From Flavobacterium sp. KJJ (lineage in GTDB: Bacteria; Bacteroidota; Bacteroidia; Flavobacteriales; Flavobacteriaceae): a stretch of 64,000 bases of DNA. The stretch spans positions 1 to 64,000 of the forward strand of contig NZ_JARP01000008.1 in the NCBI RefSeq assembly GCF_000708595.2. Reading direction: 5' to 3'. Positions 52,404 to 61,954 of this stretch are shown here, one piece after another. Below the pieces are notes generated by a model, which was given only the letters and a program-made list of their open reading frames with translations, did not search any database and had not been told where the DNA came from. The translations under genes and the position numbers were made by a program. Position 1 is the stretch's first letter. Every line of letters starts with the position of its first letter.

Positions 52404-55400
52404 ATGTTCAAAATATTTATACAAAGACCCGTACTGGCGACCGTAATTTCCATTCTATTGGTTATTCTGGGTGTACTTGGCCTAACAAAACTGCCCTTAC
52501 AACAGTTTCCTGATATTGCACCGCCATCGGTTTTGGTTACGGCAGTTTATCCGGGAGCGAACGCAGAAACGGTTTTGCGTTCTGTTGCACCTTCTTTAGA
52601 AGAATCTATAAATGGGGTAGAAAACATGACGTACATGAGTTCTACAGCCAGTAACGACGGTTCATTAGCGATTACTGTTTTCTTTAAATTAGGAACAGAC
52701 GCAGATCAGGCCGCAGTTAACGTTCAAAACAGAGTTGCTCAGGCAACAAGTCAATTGCCTGCAGAGGTTGTACAGCAAGGTGTAACCACTGCAAAACAAC
52801 AAAACAGTTTTATCATGGCAATTGGTATGTATACCGAAGATGAGTCAAAATACGACCAGACTTTTATTGCCAATTATGCACAAATTAATATTATTCCAGA
52901 AATCAAACGTATTCCTGGTGTTGGTGCAGCAAGTATTTTTGGAGGTGTAAAAGATTACTCAATGCGTGTTTGGTTAAACCCAACACAAATGTCTACTTAT
53001 AAAGTGACGCCAAACGAAATCATGAGCGCGATTCAAGACAAAAGTTTAGAAGCCGCTCCGGGTAAATTTGGAGAACGAAGCAAAGAAGTTTTCGAATATG
53101 TTATTAAATACAAAGGAAAACTGACTAAGCCTGAAGAATATGAAAATATTGCCATTCGTTCTAATGCAGACGGATCTGTTCTTCGCTTAAAAGATGTCGC
53201 CAGAGTTGAACTTGGTGCTTACTCTTACAACAGTTTAACACGTTTGAACGGTAAAAAAGGAGTTGTAATGGGTATTATTCAGTTAGCAGGTTCTAACTCA
53301 AATGAAATCCAGATTGCAATTAATAAATTGATGGAGAAATTAGCTAAAGATTTCCCTAAAGGAATAAAACACAATATTTTCTACAGTACAAAAGTATCAT
53401 TAGACCAATCTATTGAACAAGTAGAACATACTTTGATTGAAGCTTTTATATTGGTATTTATCGTAGTATTTATCTTTTTACAGGATTTTAGATCAACATT
53501 AATTCCGGCAATTGCGGTACCGGTAGCGATTTTAGGTACGTTCTTTTTCATGCAGTTGTTTGGATTCTCAATTAACTTACTGACATTATTTGCTTTAATT
53601 CTGGCAATTGGTATTGTGGTCGATGATGCTATTGTCGTCGTCGAGGCGGTGCATGCTAAAATGGAACATAAACATTTATCTCCAAAGGTAGCCACACACG
53701 AGGCGATGCACGAAATTACGGGTGCAATTATTTCGATCACTTTGGTAATGGCAGCGGTATTCTTGCCTGTTGGTTTTATGGAAGGTTCTACAGGAGTTTT
53801 CTATCGTCAGTTTGCTTTTACCATGGCAATTGCAATTGTAATTTCAGCGGTTAATGCATTGACTTTAAGTCCGGCTCTTGCTGCTTTATTCTTAAAAGAT
53901 AATCATGCGGCAAACGGTGATACTCCATACGAGAAAAAAGGATTTAAAGAAAAATTCTTTAACGGATTTAATAAAAGTTTCGATTCCTTAACCAACCGTT
54001 ATGTTGGAGGTTTGAAATTTTTAATTCGCAGAAAATGGCTAAGCTTAGGTGGATTGGCTTTAATTACTGTAGCAACAGTCATAATGGTAAAAACAACTCC
54101 AGCTGGATTTATCCCAACAGAAGATCAAGGATTTATCGCAATTGCGGTTAATACACCTTCTGGAACCTCTTTAGACGGAACTCAAAAAGTAATGACTGAA
54201 GCTGAAAATACATTAAGAGGTTTAGATGCTTCTCGATTTGTAACGGCTATTTCAGGTTTTAACTTATTGACCAATTCTACAAGTCCATCTTCAGCCGTTG
54301 TTTTCGTATTGCTTAAACCAAATGAAGACCGTGGCGATGTAAAAAATATTGACGAAATCATGAATCAGGTTCGTGGAAAATTAGGTGCTATTTCTGGAGG
54401 AAGTTTCTTCGTATTCAGTTTCCCAACCGTTCCTGGATTTAGCAACGTTGAAGCTTTAGATTTAGTGCTCCAGGATAAAACCGGAGGAAAACTGGATAAA
54501 TTCAGCGGAATTTCTCAAAACTTCATCGGAGAATTGATGAAACGTCCAGAAATTGCAGTAGCGTTTACTTCATTTAAAGCAGATTATCCTCAATTGCAAT
54601 TGGACATCAATGATGAAAAAGCAAATCAATTGGGCGTAAATGTAAAAGACATTTTACAAACAATGCAGACGTATTTTGGTAGCGCACAAGCCTCTGACTT
54701 TAACCGATTTGGTAAATATTACAGAGTAGTTGTTCAGGCAGATATTGCCGACAGAGCTGATCCGTCATCAATTGACCGTGTATTTGTAAAAAACAAAACA
54801 GGCGAAATGGTTCCGATAAATACTTTAGTAAAACTGACTCGTATTTATGGTTCTGAAACCGCTTCTAGATACAACTTGTTCAACTCGATTTCGATTAATG
54901 CGATTCCGAAACCAGGATTTAGTTCGGGAGACGCCATCAAAGCAATCGAAGAAGTTGCAGCACAGCAATTGCCTGCAGGTTATGGTTATGAATTTTCAGG
55001 ACAAACTCGTGAAGAGATTTCTTCTGGAGGGCAATCGGCAACCATTTTCTTATTGTGTTTGATATTTATCTATTTCCTGCTTGCTGCACAATATGAAAGT
55101 TACATTTTGCCTTTGGCCGTAATCTTATCAATTCCTGCAGGTATTTTTGGAGTATTTGTTGCCATCGGCTTGACCGGAATTGAAAACAACATTTACGTTC
55201 AGGTTGCGCTTGTCATGCTGATTGGGCTTCTTGCTAAAAACGCCATTTTGATTGTAGAGTTTGCAGTTCAAAAAAGAAAATCAGGCCAAGCTTTAGTCAA
55301 AGCTTCAATAGATGCGGCGAAACTTCGTCTGCGACCAATTATAATGACATCACTTGCCTTTGTCGTTGGATTAATTCCGATGATGAGTGCTAAAGGTCCA

Positions 55401-55565
55401 TCAGCTCAAGGGAATCACTCGATTAGTATCGGTGCAGCTGGCGGAATGATTTCAGGAGTAATTCTAGGTTTGTTTATCATTCCGGTTTTATTCATCATAT
55501 TCCAATATTTACAAGAAAAAGTTACCGGAAAACCAGTAGCAGTAATTCATAACGAAGAAAAATAA
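52404..55565 (+). CDS. RND multidrug efflux pump (HAE1/AcrB-type)
   Basis: A 1053-residue AcrB-type pump. FIQRPVLATVISILLVILGV start, KLPLQQFPDIAPP and VYPGANAETV (porter domain), GIVVDDAIVVVEAVHAKMEH with the Asp pair of the proton relay, GFIPTEDQGFIA, LRPIIMTSLAFVVGLIPMM. Length and motifs fit the hydrophobe/amphiphile efflux family. It starts 11 bases after the adaptor stop and is followed by the 37-codon microprotein. Confidence 0.94.
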   Translation: MFKIFIQRPVLATVISILLVILGVLGLTKLPLQQFPDIAPPSVLVTAVYPGANAETVLRSVAPSLEESINGVENMTYMSSTASNDGSLAITVFFKLGTDADQAAVNVQNRVAQATSQLPAEVVQQGVTTAKQQNSFIMAIGMYTEDESKYDQTFIANYAQINIIPEIKRIPGVGAASIFGGVKDYSMRVWLNPTQMSTYKVTPNEIMSAIQDKSLEAAPGKFGERSKEVFEYVIKYKGKLTKPEEYENIAIRSNADGSVLRLKDVARVELGAYSYNSLTRLNGKKGVVMGIIQLAGSNSNEIQIAINKLMEKLAKDFPKGIKHNIFYSTKVSLDQSIEQVEHTLIEAFILVFIVVFIFLQDFRSTLIPAIAVPVAILGTFFFMQLFGFSINLLTLFALILAIGIVVDDAIVVVEAVHAKMEHKHLSPKVATHEAMHEITGAIISITLVMAAVFLPVGFMEGSTGVFYRQFAFTMAIAIVISAVNALTLSPALAALFLKDNHAANGDTPYEKKGFKEKFFNGFNKSFDSLTNRYVGGLKFLIRRKWLSLGGLALITVATVIMVKTTPAGFIPTEDQGFIAIAVNTPSGTSLDGTQKVMTEAENTLRGLDASRFVTAISGFNLLTNSTSPSSAVVFVLLKPNEDRGDVKNIDEIMNQVRGKLGAISGGSFFVFSFPTVPGFSNVEALDLVLQDKTGGKLDKFSGISQNFIGELMKRPEIAVAFTSFKADYPQLQLDINDEKANQLGVNVKDILQTMQTYFGSAQASDFNRFGKYYRVVVQADIADRADPSSIDRVFVKNKTGEMVPINTLVKLTRIYGSETASRYNLFNSISINAIPKPGFSSGDAIKAIEEVAAQQLPAGYGYEFSGQTREEISSGGQSATIFLLCLIFIYFLLAAQYESYILPLAVILSIPAGIFGVFVAIGLTGIENNIYVQVALVMLIGLLAKNAILIVEFAVQKRKSGQALVKASIDAAKLRLRPIIMTSLAFVVGLIPMMSAKGPSAQGNHSISIGAAGGMISGVILGLFIIPVLFIIFQYLQEKVTGKPVAVIHNEEK

Positions 55566-55567
55566 AA

Positions 55568-55681
55568 ATGGAAAACTATATAACGACAGTGCTTGTGGCC
55601 ATCATATTTGGCATCGGCTATATATCGTACAGAATATCAAAAGATCTTGAAACCAGAAAAGATACTTGTACAGAAATTTAA
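55568..55681 (+). CDS. 37-residue membrane microprotein
   Basis: ATG at 55568, two bases after the pump stop: one predicted helix (TTVLVAIIFGIGYISYRI) and a charged C-terminus (SKDLETRKDTCTEI). Stop TAA at 55679-55681 overlaps the next ATG (TAATG). Position between pump and outer-membrane factor and the one-helix form recall AcrZ, the small helper of AcrB, but there is no sequence similarity I can claim. Confidence 0.6.
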   Translation: MENYITTVLVAIIFGIGYISYRISKDLETRKDTCTEI

Positions 55682-57114
55682 TGACAACATATAAAATGAA
55701 AAATTATATAACCAAAATCGTGATGATCGCCATTTTGATCACCACATTAATATCCTGTAAAGTTTCTAAGGATATTGAAACTCCAAAAGATGCATTTCCT
55801 GAGAATTTCAGGAATGCATCTGTTTCAAAAGATACGGCAAGTATTGGCGATTTGGAGTGGAAAAACTTCTTTACAGAAAAAGATATTATCCAGTTAATAG
55901 ACAGTGCAGTTGCAAGAAACAACGATTTGCAGATTGCCACAAAAAACATCGAAATTGCACAGTACAGATTTACGCAGTCAAAATGGGGAAATGTTCCTCA
56001 GGCTAATTTATTTGTAAATGCAAGTACAAGCAATCCGTCAGACAATAGTTTTACGGGAATGAATTTGAATCAGGCTTTGGGCCAAAAACATATTGACGAT
56101 TATTCTGCCGGAGTTTCACTTTCGTGGGAAGCTGATATTTGGGGAAAAATCCGCAATCAGAAAAAAGGTGCTTACGCTGGATATCTTCAGTCAGAAGAAG
56201 TTAAAAAAGCATTGCAAACTAATATTGTAGCCAATGTTTCTAAAGGATATTATAATCTTTTGATGCTGGATGCACAATTGAATATTGCGAGACAAAACTT
56301 AAAATTGAATGACAGTACAACTAACATTATCAAATTAAAATTTGATGCCGGACAAGTTACTTCATTAGGAATTCAACAATCGGAAGCACAGAAATTAAGT
56401 TCTGAGCAATTGATTCCGTTGTTAGAACAAAACATTGCGATTCAAGAAAATGCTTTGAGCGTTTTGACAGGTTCTTTTCCTAATTCAAAAACGAGAAGTA
56501 CTAGTTTGACCAATATTACAATTAAAAATAATAATGCAATCGGAATTCCGTCTTCATTAGTAAGCAGAAGACCTGATGTAAAAAGTGCCGAATTAGCATT
56601 AAAAGTGGCTAACGCAAATGTTGGAATTACAAAAGCAGATTTATATCCTGCTCTAAGAATTACAGCTCAAGGCGGTTTGAATTCATTTGAAACCAGTAAT
56701 TGGTTTAACATCCCAGCTTCATTATTTGGAACTGTGGCTGGAGGTTTAACACAGCCTTTATTAAACAACAAAAGAGTTAGAACGCAATATAACATTGCTG
56801 TTACCGAAAGAGAAAAAGCAGTTTTAAATTTCAGACAATCTGTTTTAGTCGCAGTAAGCGAAGTTTCTGATGCTTTGGTAAAAGTAGAAAAATTACAACA
56901 GCAGGAAGCATTTTTGCAACAACGTGTAAAAACATTACAGCAAGCCATTAAAAATGCCAATTTGTTATTCAAAAATGGTATGGCCGAATACTTAGAAGTT
57001 CTTTCAGCGCAAGCCAATTTATTGCAGAGCGAGCTAGAACTGGCAAACATAAAAAGAGAGCAATTAGCTGCTAATACCGATTTATATCGCGCATTGGGCG
57101 GAGGTTGGAAATAA
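55681..57114 (+). CDS. Outer-membrane efflux factor (NodT/OprM-type lipoprotein)
   Basis: 477 residues from the ATG at 55681 (a second ATG at 55696, MKNYITKIVMIAILITTLIS, also gives a signal). Lipobox before Cys about 26. TolC-type helical bundle features: AQYRFTQSKWGNVPQ, LSWEADIWGKIRNQKKGAYAG, SLVSRRPDVKSAELALK, LNFRQSVLVAVSEVSDALVK. Completes the MFP-RND-OMF set; translation coupled to the microprotein. Confidence 0.92.
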   Translation: MTTYKMKNYITKIVMIAILITTLISCKVSKDIETPKDAFPENFRNASVSKDTASIGDLEWKNFFTEKDIIQLIDSAVARNNDLQIATKNIEIAQYRFTQSKWGNVPQANLFVNASTSNPSDNSFTGMNLNQALGQKHIDDYSAGVSLSWEADIWGKIRNQKKGAYAGYLQSEEVKKALQTNIVANVSKGYYNLLMLDAQLNIARQNLKLNDSTTNIIKLKFDAGQVTSLGIQQSEAQKLSSEQLIPLLEQNIAIQENALSVLTGSFPNSKTRSTSLTNITIKNNNAIGIPSSLVSRRPDVKSAELALKVANANVGITKADLYPALRITAQGGLNSFETSNWFNIPASLFGTVAGGLTQPLLNNKRVRTQYNIAVTEREKAVLNFRQSVLVAVSEVSDALVKVEKLQQQEAFLQQRVKTLQQAIKNANLLFKNGMAEYLEVLSAQANLLQSELELANIKREQLAANTDLYRALGGGWK

Positions 57115-57143
57115 TACCCGTTAATTATTTATTTTTTGAGATG

Positions 57144-57183
57144 AAAACGCTGTGAAACTTTGGTTTTGCAGCGTTTTTTATTT
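57144..57183 (+). terminator. Terminator of the MFP-RND-OMF operon
   Basis: Arms AAAACGCTG (57144-57152) and CAGCGTTTT (57169-57177) followed by a T-run, 30 bases after the stop. Confidence 0.85.
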
Positions 57184-57286
57184 TTCTGTTGTCATGGAAC
57201 GCGGATTAAACGGATTTATACAGATTTCTTATAATCTGCGCTTATTTCGTTACTTTTGATTTTCCTTAATCTATATAATTAAACCT

Positions 57287-57748
57287 ATGAAAAAAATAGC
57301 ACTAATTGCACTTTTAGCTTTACTGTTTACCAATTGTAAAAAAAGCAATCAAGATGAAGAATTAAAATCAATAGAAAAACCAGCAGCTGTAAGTGCTGTA
57401 AAAAAAGCCGAAGCGAAGGTCGATCAAAAAGAAGAACAAGATTGTAAAGATATTGCAGTAGAGATGGGCGACGGAAAAGAATGTATCTTAAAAAATACAG
57501 ATCTTGAAAAAGTGTATCAAAATATCATTAAAAATAAAGAAGTCGAAGAATCTAGTTATTTTTTAAGTGCGATTCCAAGCGAAAATAAATCTGTTGAAGT
57601 AAATCAAAATGGATTAATGTCAATCGATTATGAAATCACAAAAGACAAAGTTGCTATTTCTATGAATTATGAAGGCGGTGTGACAGAAGTAACACTCGAA
57701 AAAATAAAGGACACTATTAAAAAGAGTATTTATCACTATGCTGACTAA
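57287..57748 (+). CDS. Hypothetical lipoprotein
   Basis: A 153-residue protein with a lipoprotein signal (LLALLFTNC, Cys17) followed by a charged Lys/Glu-rich linker and a small domain with two cysteines (QDCKDIAVEMGDGKECIL) that may form a disulfide. The C-terminal YEITKDKVAISMNYEGGVTEV looks beta-rich. I do not recognise the family. A terminator follows. Confidence 0.6.
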   Translation: MKKIALIALLALLFTNCKKSNQDEELKSIEKPAAVSAVKKAEAKVDQKEEQDCKDIAVEMGDGKECILKNTDLEKVYQNIIKNKEVEESSYFLSAIPSENKSVEVNQNGLMSIDYEITKDKVAISMNYEGGVTEVTLEKIKDTIKKSIYHYAD

Positions 57749-57787
57749 ATTCTGAAATGAAATAAAAATTTCGTATAATCTTTGATT

Positions 57788-57866
57788 AAACCGCTATGCA
57801 ACTTTTAAGTGTTTAGCGGTTTTTTTTTATGTCCTGCTGAGCGAAGTTCTTGAATCGCTCAGCAGG
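57788..57866. terminator. Terminator and adjacent REP-like palindrome
   Basis: Terminator arms AAACCGCTA (57788-57796) and TAGCGGTTT (57814-57822) with T-run to 57828. Directly after, an 11-bp palindrome CCTGCTGAGCG (57833-57843) and CGCTCAGCAGG (57856-57866) with a 12-base loop. Confidence 0.85.
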
Positions 57867-58040
57867 AAATATGCATTGATAGAATTATTACTCTTGATTT
57901 TTACTCGTTTTATTCTCTAAAATCTAAAATAACTTGTCCTAAATGACCTTAAAATAGTCGTAAATACCTATTCGATAAAAAAATAAAGATCAGTAAGTTT
58001 GTAATACATTAACCAATAACTATTTAAAAAAATAAAAACC

Positions 58041-58421
58041 ATGAAGAAAGCAAAAATTATTTTTTGGATTACTACAATTATTATTTTTCTATTTGAAGGC
58101 GTTATGCCGGCCTTAACTTCTCAAACTGAATTAGCGAAAGAAGGAATTAAACATTTAGGATATCCTGAATATTTTGGAAATGCTTTAGTTGTCTTTAAAA
58201 TTCTAGGCGTTTTGGTATTGGTGATCCCACAGATTCCGAATAGAGTTAAAGAATGGGCCTATGCCGGATTTGCATTCGATTTTATATTCGCTTCTATAAG
58301 TCATTTTGCAGTAGACGGCGTTAATTTTCAATCTTTTTTCCCTTTGATCTTTTTAGTGATTTTAGCGATTTCATATACGTATCATCATAAAATAGAGCGC
58401 TATAAAAATATTGCGCTATAA
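58041..58421 (+). CDS. DoxX-like membrane protein
   Basis: A 126-residue, four-helix membrane protein: IIFWITTIIIFLFEGVMPAL, HLGYPEYFGNALVVFKILGV, PNRVKEWAYAGFAFDFIFAS. This is the DoxX_2/DoxX-like pattern with the YFxxxLgxxxilgv core. Function unknown; often linked to redox or small-molecule stress genes. Confidence 0.82.
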   Translation: MKKAKIIFWITTIIIFLFEGVMPALTSQTELAKEGIKHLGYPEYFGNALVVFKILGVLVLVIPQIPNRVKEWAYAGFAFDFIFASISHFAVDGVNFQSFFPLIFLVILAISYTYHHKIERYKNIAL

Positions 58422-58434
58422 ACTTTTGGAGGCG

Positions 58435-58644
58435 ATGATAGAGGTTTTTAAAACAAATGTTCAAGAAGTCGATCAGTCAAAAATGATTGTAGGGAAACTT
58501 CTTGAGCATTTTCCAAACAGTATTATCAATTTTGATTTGGAAGATTGCGATAAAATTTTGCGCATTCACTCCTCCTCCATTTCAAATAAAAAAATAATTG
58601 AGCTTCTAGATTCGTATGGTTTTCAATGCGAAGTACTTTTATAA
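58435..58644 (+). CDS. Small protein with metallochaperone-like pattern
   Basis: Start at ATG 58435 (MIEVFKTNVQEVD), 69 residues; a longer TTG frame overlaps DoxX by 11 bases. The alternation of strands and helices (IEVFKTNV, SKMIVGKLLEHFP, SIINFDLEDCDKILRIHS, SNKKIIELLDSYGFQCEVL) suggests a ferredoxin-like HMA fold, but the CxxC metal-binding pair is absent, so copper transport is unlikely. GGAGG lies 3 bases upstream. Confidence 0.6.
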   Translation: MIEVFKTNVQEVDQSKMIVGKLLEHFPNSIINFDLEDCDKILRIHSSSISNKKIIELLDSYGFQCEVLL

Positions 58645-58696
58645 GTTACCAAAATCAACTTAACAATTTGGTTTTCAAAATTTTAAATAATTATTG

Positions 58697-58704
58697 TAAA
58701 TTTG
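58697..58704 (+). promoter_or_regulatory. -7 element of VOC gene 58734
   Basis: TAAATTTG, exact fit to TAnnTTTG, 29 bases upstream of the ATG. No standard-distance TTG seen. Confidence 0.55.
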
Positions 58705-58733
58705 AAACACTATCAATCATTAAATCAAAAAAA

Positions 58734-59111
58734 ATGAATATACCCGCTGGACATCAAACTGTAATGCCTTATTTAATTCTAAAGGGCGCATCACAATTTA
58801 TTGATTTTACCAAAAAAGTTTTTGGTGCAGAAAATTCTCATTCACCTGTTTTACGCGAAGACGGAACAATAATGCATAGTGAAATAAAGATAAACGGAAG
58901 CACAATTATGGTAACTGATGAAACTGCAGATTGGGGAAAACAAACCGCAAACTTATTTATATATGTTCAAAATGCTGATGACACGTATAAAAAAGCCTTA
59001 GAAAACGGTGCCGCAAGCTTAATGGAACCAAGCGATCAGGATTATGGCAGAGCTTGCGGCGTAACAGATTCCTTTGGAAATGTTTGGTGGATCACCTCTG
59101 TGAACAAATAA
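58734..59111 (+). CDS. VOC family protein (PhnB-like)
   Basis: 125 residues from the ATG at 58734 (MNIPAGHQTVMPYLILKGAS); the longer upstream frame is untranslated leader because it contains the -7 box. Glyoxalase/VOC fold: FIDFTKKVFGAENSHSP, MHSEIKINGSTIMVTDE, LFIYVQNADDTYKKALENGA, GRACGVTDSFGNVWWI. Substrate unknown. Followed by a DinB gene at 17 bases, likely cotranscribed. Confidence 0.85.
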   Translation: MNIPAGHQTVMPYLILKGASQFIDFTKKVFGAENSHSPVLREDGTIMHSEIKINGSTIMVTDETADWGKQTANLFIYVQNADDTYKKALENGAASLMEPSDQDYGRACGVTDSFGNVWWITSVNK

Positions 59112-59128
59112 TTTTTTAAGACAATAAA

Positions 59129-59638
59129 ATGAAAACAGCAGTTCAAAAAAATGTTGTTGAAACATTTCAAAAATTAAACGAAGTACTTTCCTCTTTTTCG
59201 CAGGAAGAATTTAATATTGTTCCTTTTAAAGGAAGCTGGACGGCAGGACAAACCGCTCAGCATATTATTTTAGCTTGTTCTGGCTATCCAGAATTGTTTT
59301 CTGGAAAAACAGAAAAAACCATTAGGAAATATGATGAGCATGTTAAAGAGCTCGAAACGTTATTTCTAAACTTCAATATCAAAATGGAATCGCCAGAATT
59401 CCTTAGACCTGAAAAAAAAGAGTACAATAAAAATTCGCTGACTTTAGTACTGCTCAAAATAGAATCTGATTTACTTAAGGCAGTAGAAAATTATGATTTA
59501 ACCTTGACTTGTCTGGATTTTCACTTGCCAAATTCCGAAAATTTTACCATTTATGAATGGATTAATTTTGCCTTGGTTCATGCACAAAGACATACAAACC
59601 AGCTGAATTCTATTTTACAATACTTAACCAAATTGTAA
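59129..59638 (+). CDS. DinB-family protein
   Basis: A 169-residue four-helix-bundle protein. Features of the DinB_2 superfamily: FKGSWTAGQTAQHIILACSG with the first His, and FALVHAQRHTNQLNSIL with the later His pair for metal binding. Members include thiol transferases and damage-inducible proteins; function here is open. Confidence 0.8.
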   Translation: MKTAVQKNVVETFQKLNEVLSSFSQEEFNIVPFKGSWTAGQTAQHIILACSGYPELFSGKTEKTIRKYDEHVKELETLFLNFNIKMESPEFLRPEKKEYNKNSLTLVLLKIESDLLKAVENYDLTLTCLDFHLPNSENFTIYEWINFALVHAQRHTNQLNSILQYLTKL

Positions 59639-59680
59639 ATTGAACATATTAACTTTCAACCAAAACCAAAAACCATTTTT

Positions 59681-60148
59681 ATGAAATCAAAAGGAGGCGC
59701 TGTTTTCTTATCGGGATTAATTGCCGGCACATTAGATATTGTCGCGGCAATTACCGTTTACTCTATCATTTTAAACAAAACTACCGGAATAAAAATTTTG
59801 CAGTCTATAGCAAGCGGTATTTTTAAAAAAGAAGCTTACACAGGCGGTTCGAGTATGGCTTTGATCGGATTACTGCTTCATTATTTCATTGCCTTTACGT
59901 TTGCCTGGCTTTATTTCATTCTTTACCCTCGTCTTTCATTTCTAAAAAAGAATGCTTTACTCTCAGGAATTGTTTATGGCATCTTTGTATGGATTATAAT
60001 GAATCTTATAGTATTGCCAATTGTATTTCCTGTTTTGCCAGAGAAACATTTTGATTTTCCTTTAATGCTCTCCATTTTAATTTTGATCGTCTGCATTGGA
60101 ATTCCAATTTCTTTTATAACTAAAAAATACTATTCTATTAAGGAATAG
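59681..60148 (+). CDS. Four-helix membrane protein, unknown function
   Basis: A 155-residue inner-membrane protein with four strongly hydrophobic segments (about 6-28, 60-85, 91-115, 126-146) and a glycine-rich start (GGAVFLSGLIAGTLDIVAA). It resembles YagU-like/DUF1440 proteins in pattern only. Same direction as the DinB gene, 42 bases away. Confidence 0.62.
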   Translation: MKSKGGAVFLSGLIAGTLDIVAAITVYSIILNKTTGIKILQSIASGIFKKEAYTGGSSMALIGLLLHYFIAFTFAWLYFILYPRLSFLKKNALLSGIVYGIFVWIIMNLIVLPIVFPVLPEKHFDFPLMLSILILIVCIGIPISFITKKYYSIKE

Positions 60149-60149
60149 T

Positions 60150-60448
60150 TTCAGGTTTCAGGTTTCAAGTTTCAAGTTTCAGGTTTCAGGTTTCAGGTTT
60201 CAGGTTGAAATGGGGATATTTTACCGCAAAGTACGCAAGGAGATAGTAGCTTGTTTTTAATATTATAAAAAAAAAGTTCGCAAAGCTTTGCGAACTTATG
60301 CTTTTTAACTAAACCTTTGTATAAATAAACTTAGCGTCCTTTGCGGTTAATATACGCATTTCAACCTGAAACTTGAAACTTAAAACTTAAAACAAAAAAA
60401 AAGCAACACGATAACGGTTGCTTTTTTTTAGAGAATTAGAACTTATTG
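60150..60448. repeat. Composite inverted repeat with TTTCAGG tandem words
   Basis: TTTCAGG/TTTCAAG heptamers repeat from 60150 to 60200. GTTTCAGGTTGAAATG (60190-60205) has its exact complement at 60357-60372, and ACCGCAAAGTACGC near 60216 pairs with GCGTCCTTTGCGGT near 60334. In the middle a perfect 24-base palindrome centred on CAAAGCTTTG (60274-60297) has an A-run before it. AAGCAAC/GTTGCTT (60401-60423) is a separate terminator hairpin. Confidence 0.8.
60401..60430 (-). terminator. Terminator of the DUF1328 gene
   Basis: Arms AAGCAAC (60401-60407) and GTTGCTT (60417-60423), A-run before and T-run after, so active in both directions. It lies 25 bases past the leftward DUF1328 stop. Confidence 0.8.
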
Positions 60449-60610
60449 TTAAACTTTTGTTCTTCCGCTTATTAATGAGATTATGAATAATACCAAAAAT
60501 ATAAAGAATAAAACTTTTGCAATACTAGCAGCTCCAGCGGCAATTCCACCAAAACCAAAAATTCCGGCTATAATAGCAAGAACGATAAAAATAACTGTCC
60601 AACGTAACAT
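60449..60610 (-). CDS. DUF1328 small membrane protein
   Basis: A 53-residue protein on the minus strand, starting MLRWTVIFIVLAIIAGIFGF and ending ISLISGRTKV. Two hydrophobic helices separated by a Gly/Ala-rich GGIAAGAASIAK turn match the DUF1328/YtjA family, small stress-associated inner-membrane proteins. Own terminator downstream. Confidence 0.85.
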   Translation of the reverse strand: MLRWTVIFIVLAIIAGIFGFGGIAAGAASIAKVLFFIFLVLFIISLISGRTKV

Positions 60611-60877
60611 AATATTTATTTTTTAGTTAGAAAAATGACTTTTTGACAAGTCTGATTTGTTTGTTACTCAAAGTTCTCAAATTCTTACAATTCGTATTAA
60701 CTCAAAACGTTAATTTTTTATCGCAATCAACTATAAATCAAATTTTTAAAGTACTTTTATAATTCTCCTCTTTTCGTTACAGAATTCCCACCTGTAAGCA
60801 TTTGAGTTAATTTTTTGATCGATTGGATTAATTCTCGCCCTACACCTAAAGTAATTTTATATCAAAATAACAGAAAT

Positions 60878-61954
60878 ATGGAATTAGCCACGGTCCAAAG
60901 CACAACAGCTACAAAACACGGTGTGATTTTAGAGAAAACAGAGAGAGCATTTGAAGAATTAGGCGTTTTAAATCCCGCCATTTACCAAAACGGAAATTCT
61001 GTTCATATGTTTTACAGAGCGGCTAAAAAAGGTAACTTTTCAACAATTGGTTATTGCCGTTTTGAAGGTCCGACAACTTTAGTAGAAAGACTTGCAGAAC
61101 CGATATTTTCTCCTGAATATATTTATGAAATTCACGGTGTTGAAGATCCGAGAATTACTAAAATTGATGACACCTTTTATCTGACTTATGGTACCTATGA
61201 TGGATTGAATGCCTCTGGTGCTTTAGCAACGTCGAAAGATTTAAAAAAGTTTAAAAAGAAAGGAATTATAACACCTAAATTTATTCTGCATGATTTTACT
61301 AATCTAATTAGAAAACATTTACAGAATTCAAGCATTGCTAAAATTTTAGCTTTTAATGTAGAAAGAAATTACCCTCTTGCTCAAATGACAATCGAACATT
61401 CGCTTGTATGGGACAAAAATGTAGTTCTTTTTCCGAAAAAAATTAACGGAAAATTTGTGGCACTGCACCGATTATTTCCATCAATTCAAATTTTCACTTT
61501 TGAAAAAAAGAGCCATTTGACAGTTGACTTCTGGAAAGAGTATTTGGAGAATTTACCCAATTATCTGGTAATGGAACCAAGATACGAGCATGAAACCAGC
61601 CACATTGGCCCTGGTGCACCGCCTATTGAAACAAAAGATGGCTGGCTTATGATTTATCATGCAGCTGAAAAACGCGATAAAGGATTAGTTTATCATGCTT
61701 GCGCTGTGTTGCTTGATCTTGAAAATCCGCAGAAAGTGATTGGAAGATTAACTAAACCTATTATAACACCAGAAGAATATTACGAACGAAATGGGTATGT
61801 AAATTATGTAGTTTTCCCTACGGGAACAGCCATTTTTGATGACCTTTTATATATTTATTACGGTGCTGCCGATGACAAAATTGCGGTGGCTTCATTGAAC
61901 CTAAACGACTTATTAACTGAACTAAAACAGAATTCCCATGAAAACGATATCTAA
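60878..61954 (+). CDS. GH130-family glycoside phosphorylase
   Basis: Start at ATG 60878 (MELATVQSTTATKHGVILEK) gives 358 residues; the TTG at 60815 would add 21 untypical residues. Five-bladed propeller signatures of GH130: LNPAIYQNGNSVHMFYRA, GVEDPRITKIDDTFYLTYG with the catalytic Asp, HIGPGAPPIETKDGWLMIYH, and YYGAADDKIAVASLNL. GH130 enzymes phosphorolyse or hydrolyse beta-mannosides. Its 3' end overlaps the GT4 gene by 17 bases, so both likely act on the same mannose-containing glycan. Confidence 0.88.
   Translation: MELATVQSTTATKHGVILEKTERAFEELGVLNPAIYQNGNSVHMFYRAAKKGNFSTIGYCRFEGPTTLVERLAEPIFSPEYIYEIHGVEDPRITKIDDTFYLTYGTYDGLNASGALATSKDLKKFKKKGIITPKFILHDFTNLIRKHLQNSSIAKILAFNVERNYPLAQMTIEHSLVWDKNVVLFPKKINGKFVALHRLFPSIQIFTFEKKSHLTVDFWKEYLENLPNYLVMEPRYEHETSHIGPGAPPIETKDGWLMIYHAAEKRDKGLVYHACAVLLDLENPQKVIGRLTKPIITPEEYYERNGYVNYVVFPTGTAIFDDLLYIYYGAADDKIAVASLNLNDLLTELKQNSHENDI

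Noticed and set aside
58425..58437. GGAGG as a Shine-Dalgarno for the gene at 58435
   Set aside because: Spacing to the ATG is too short and other genes in the window do not use such sites, so I give it no weight for start choice.
60806..60819. TGATCGATTGGATT as another LacI-type operator
   Set aside because: Only the ATCGAT core is shared, flanks differ and no -7 element is adjacent.
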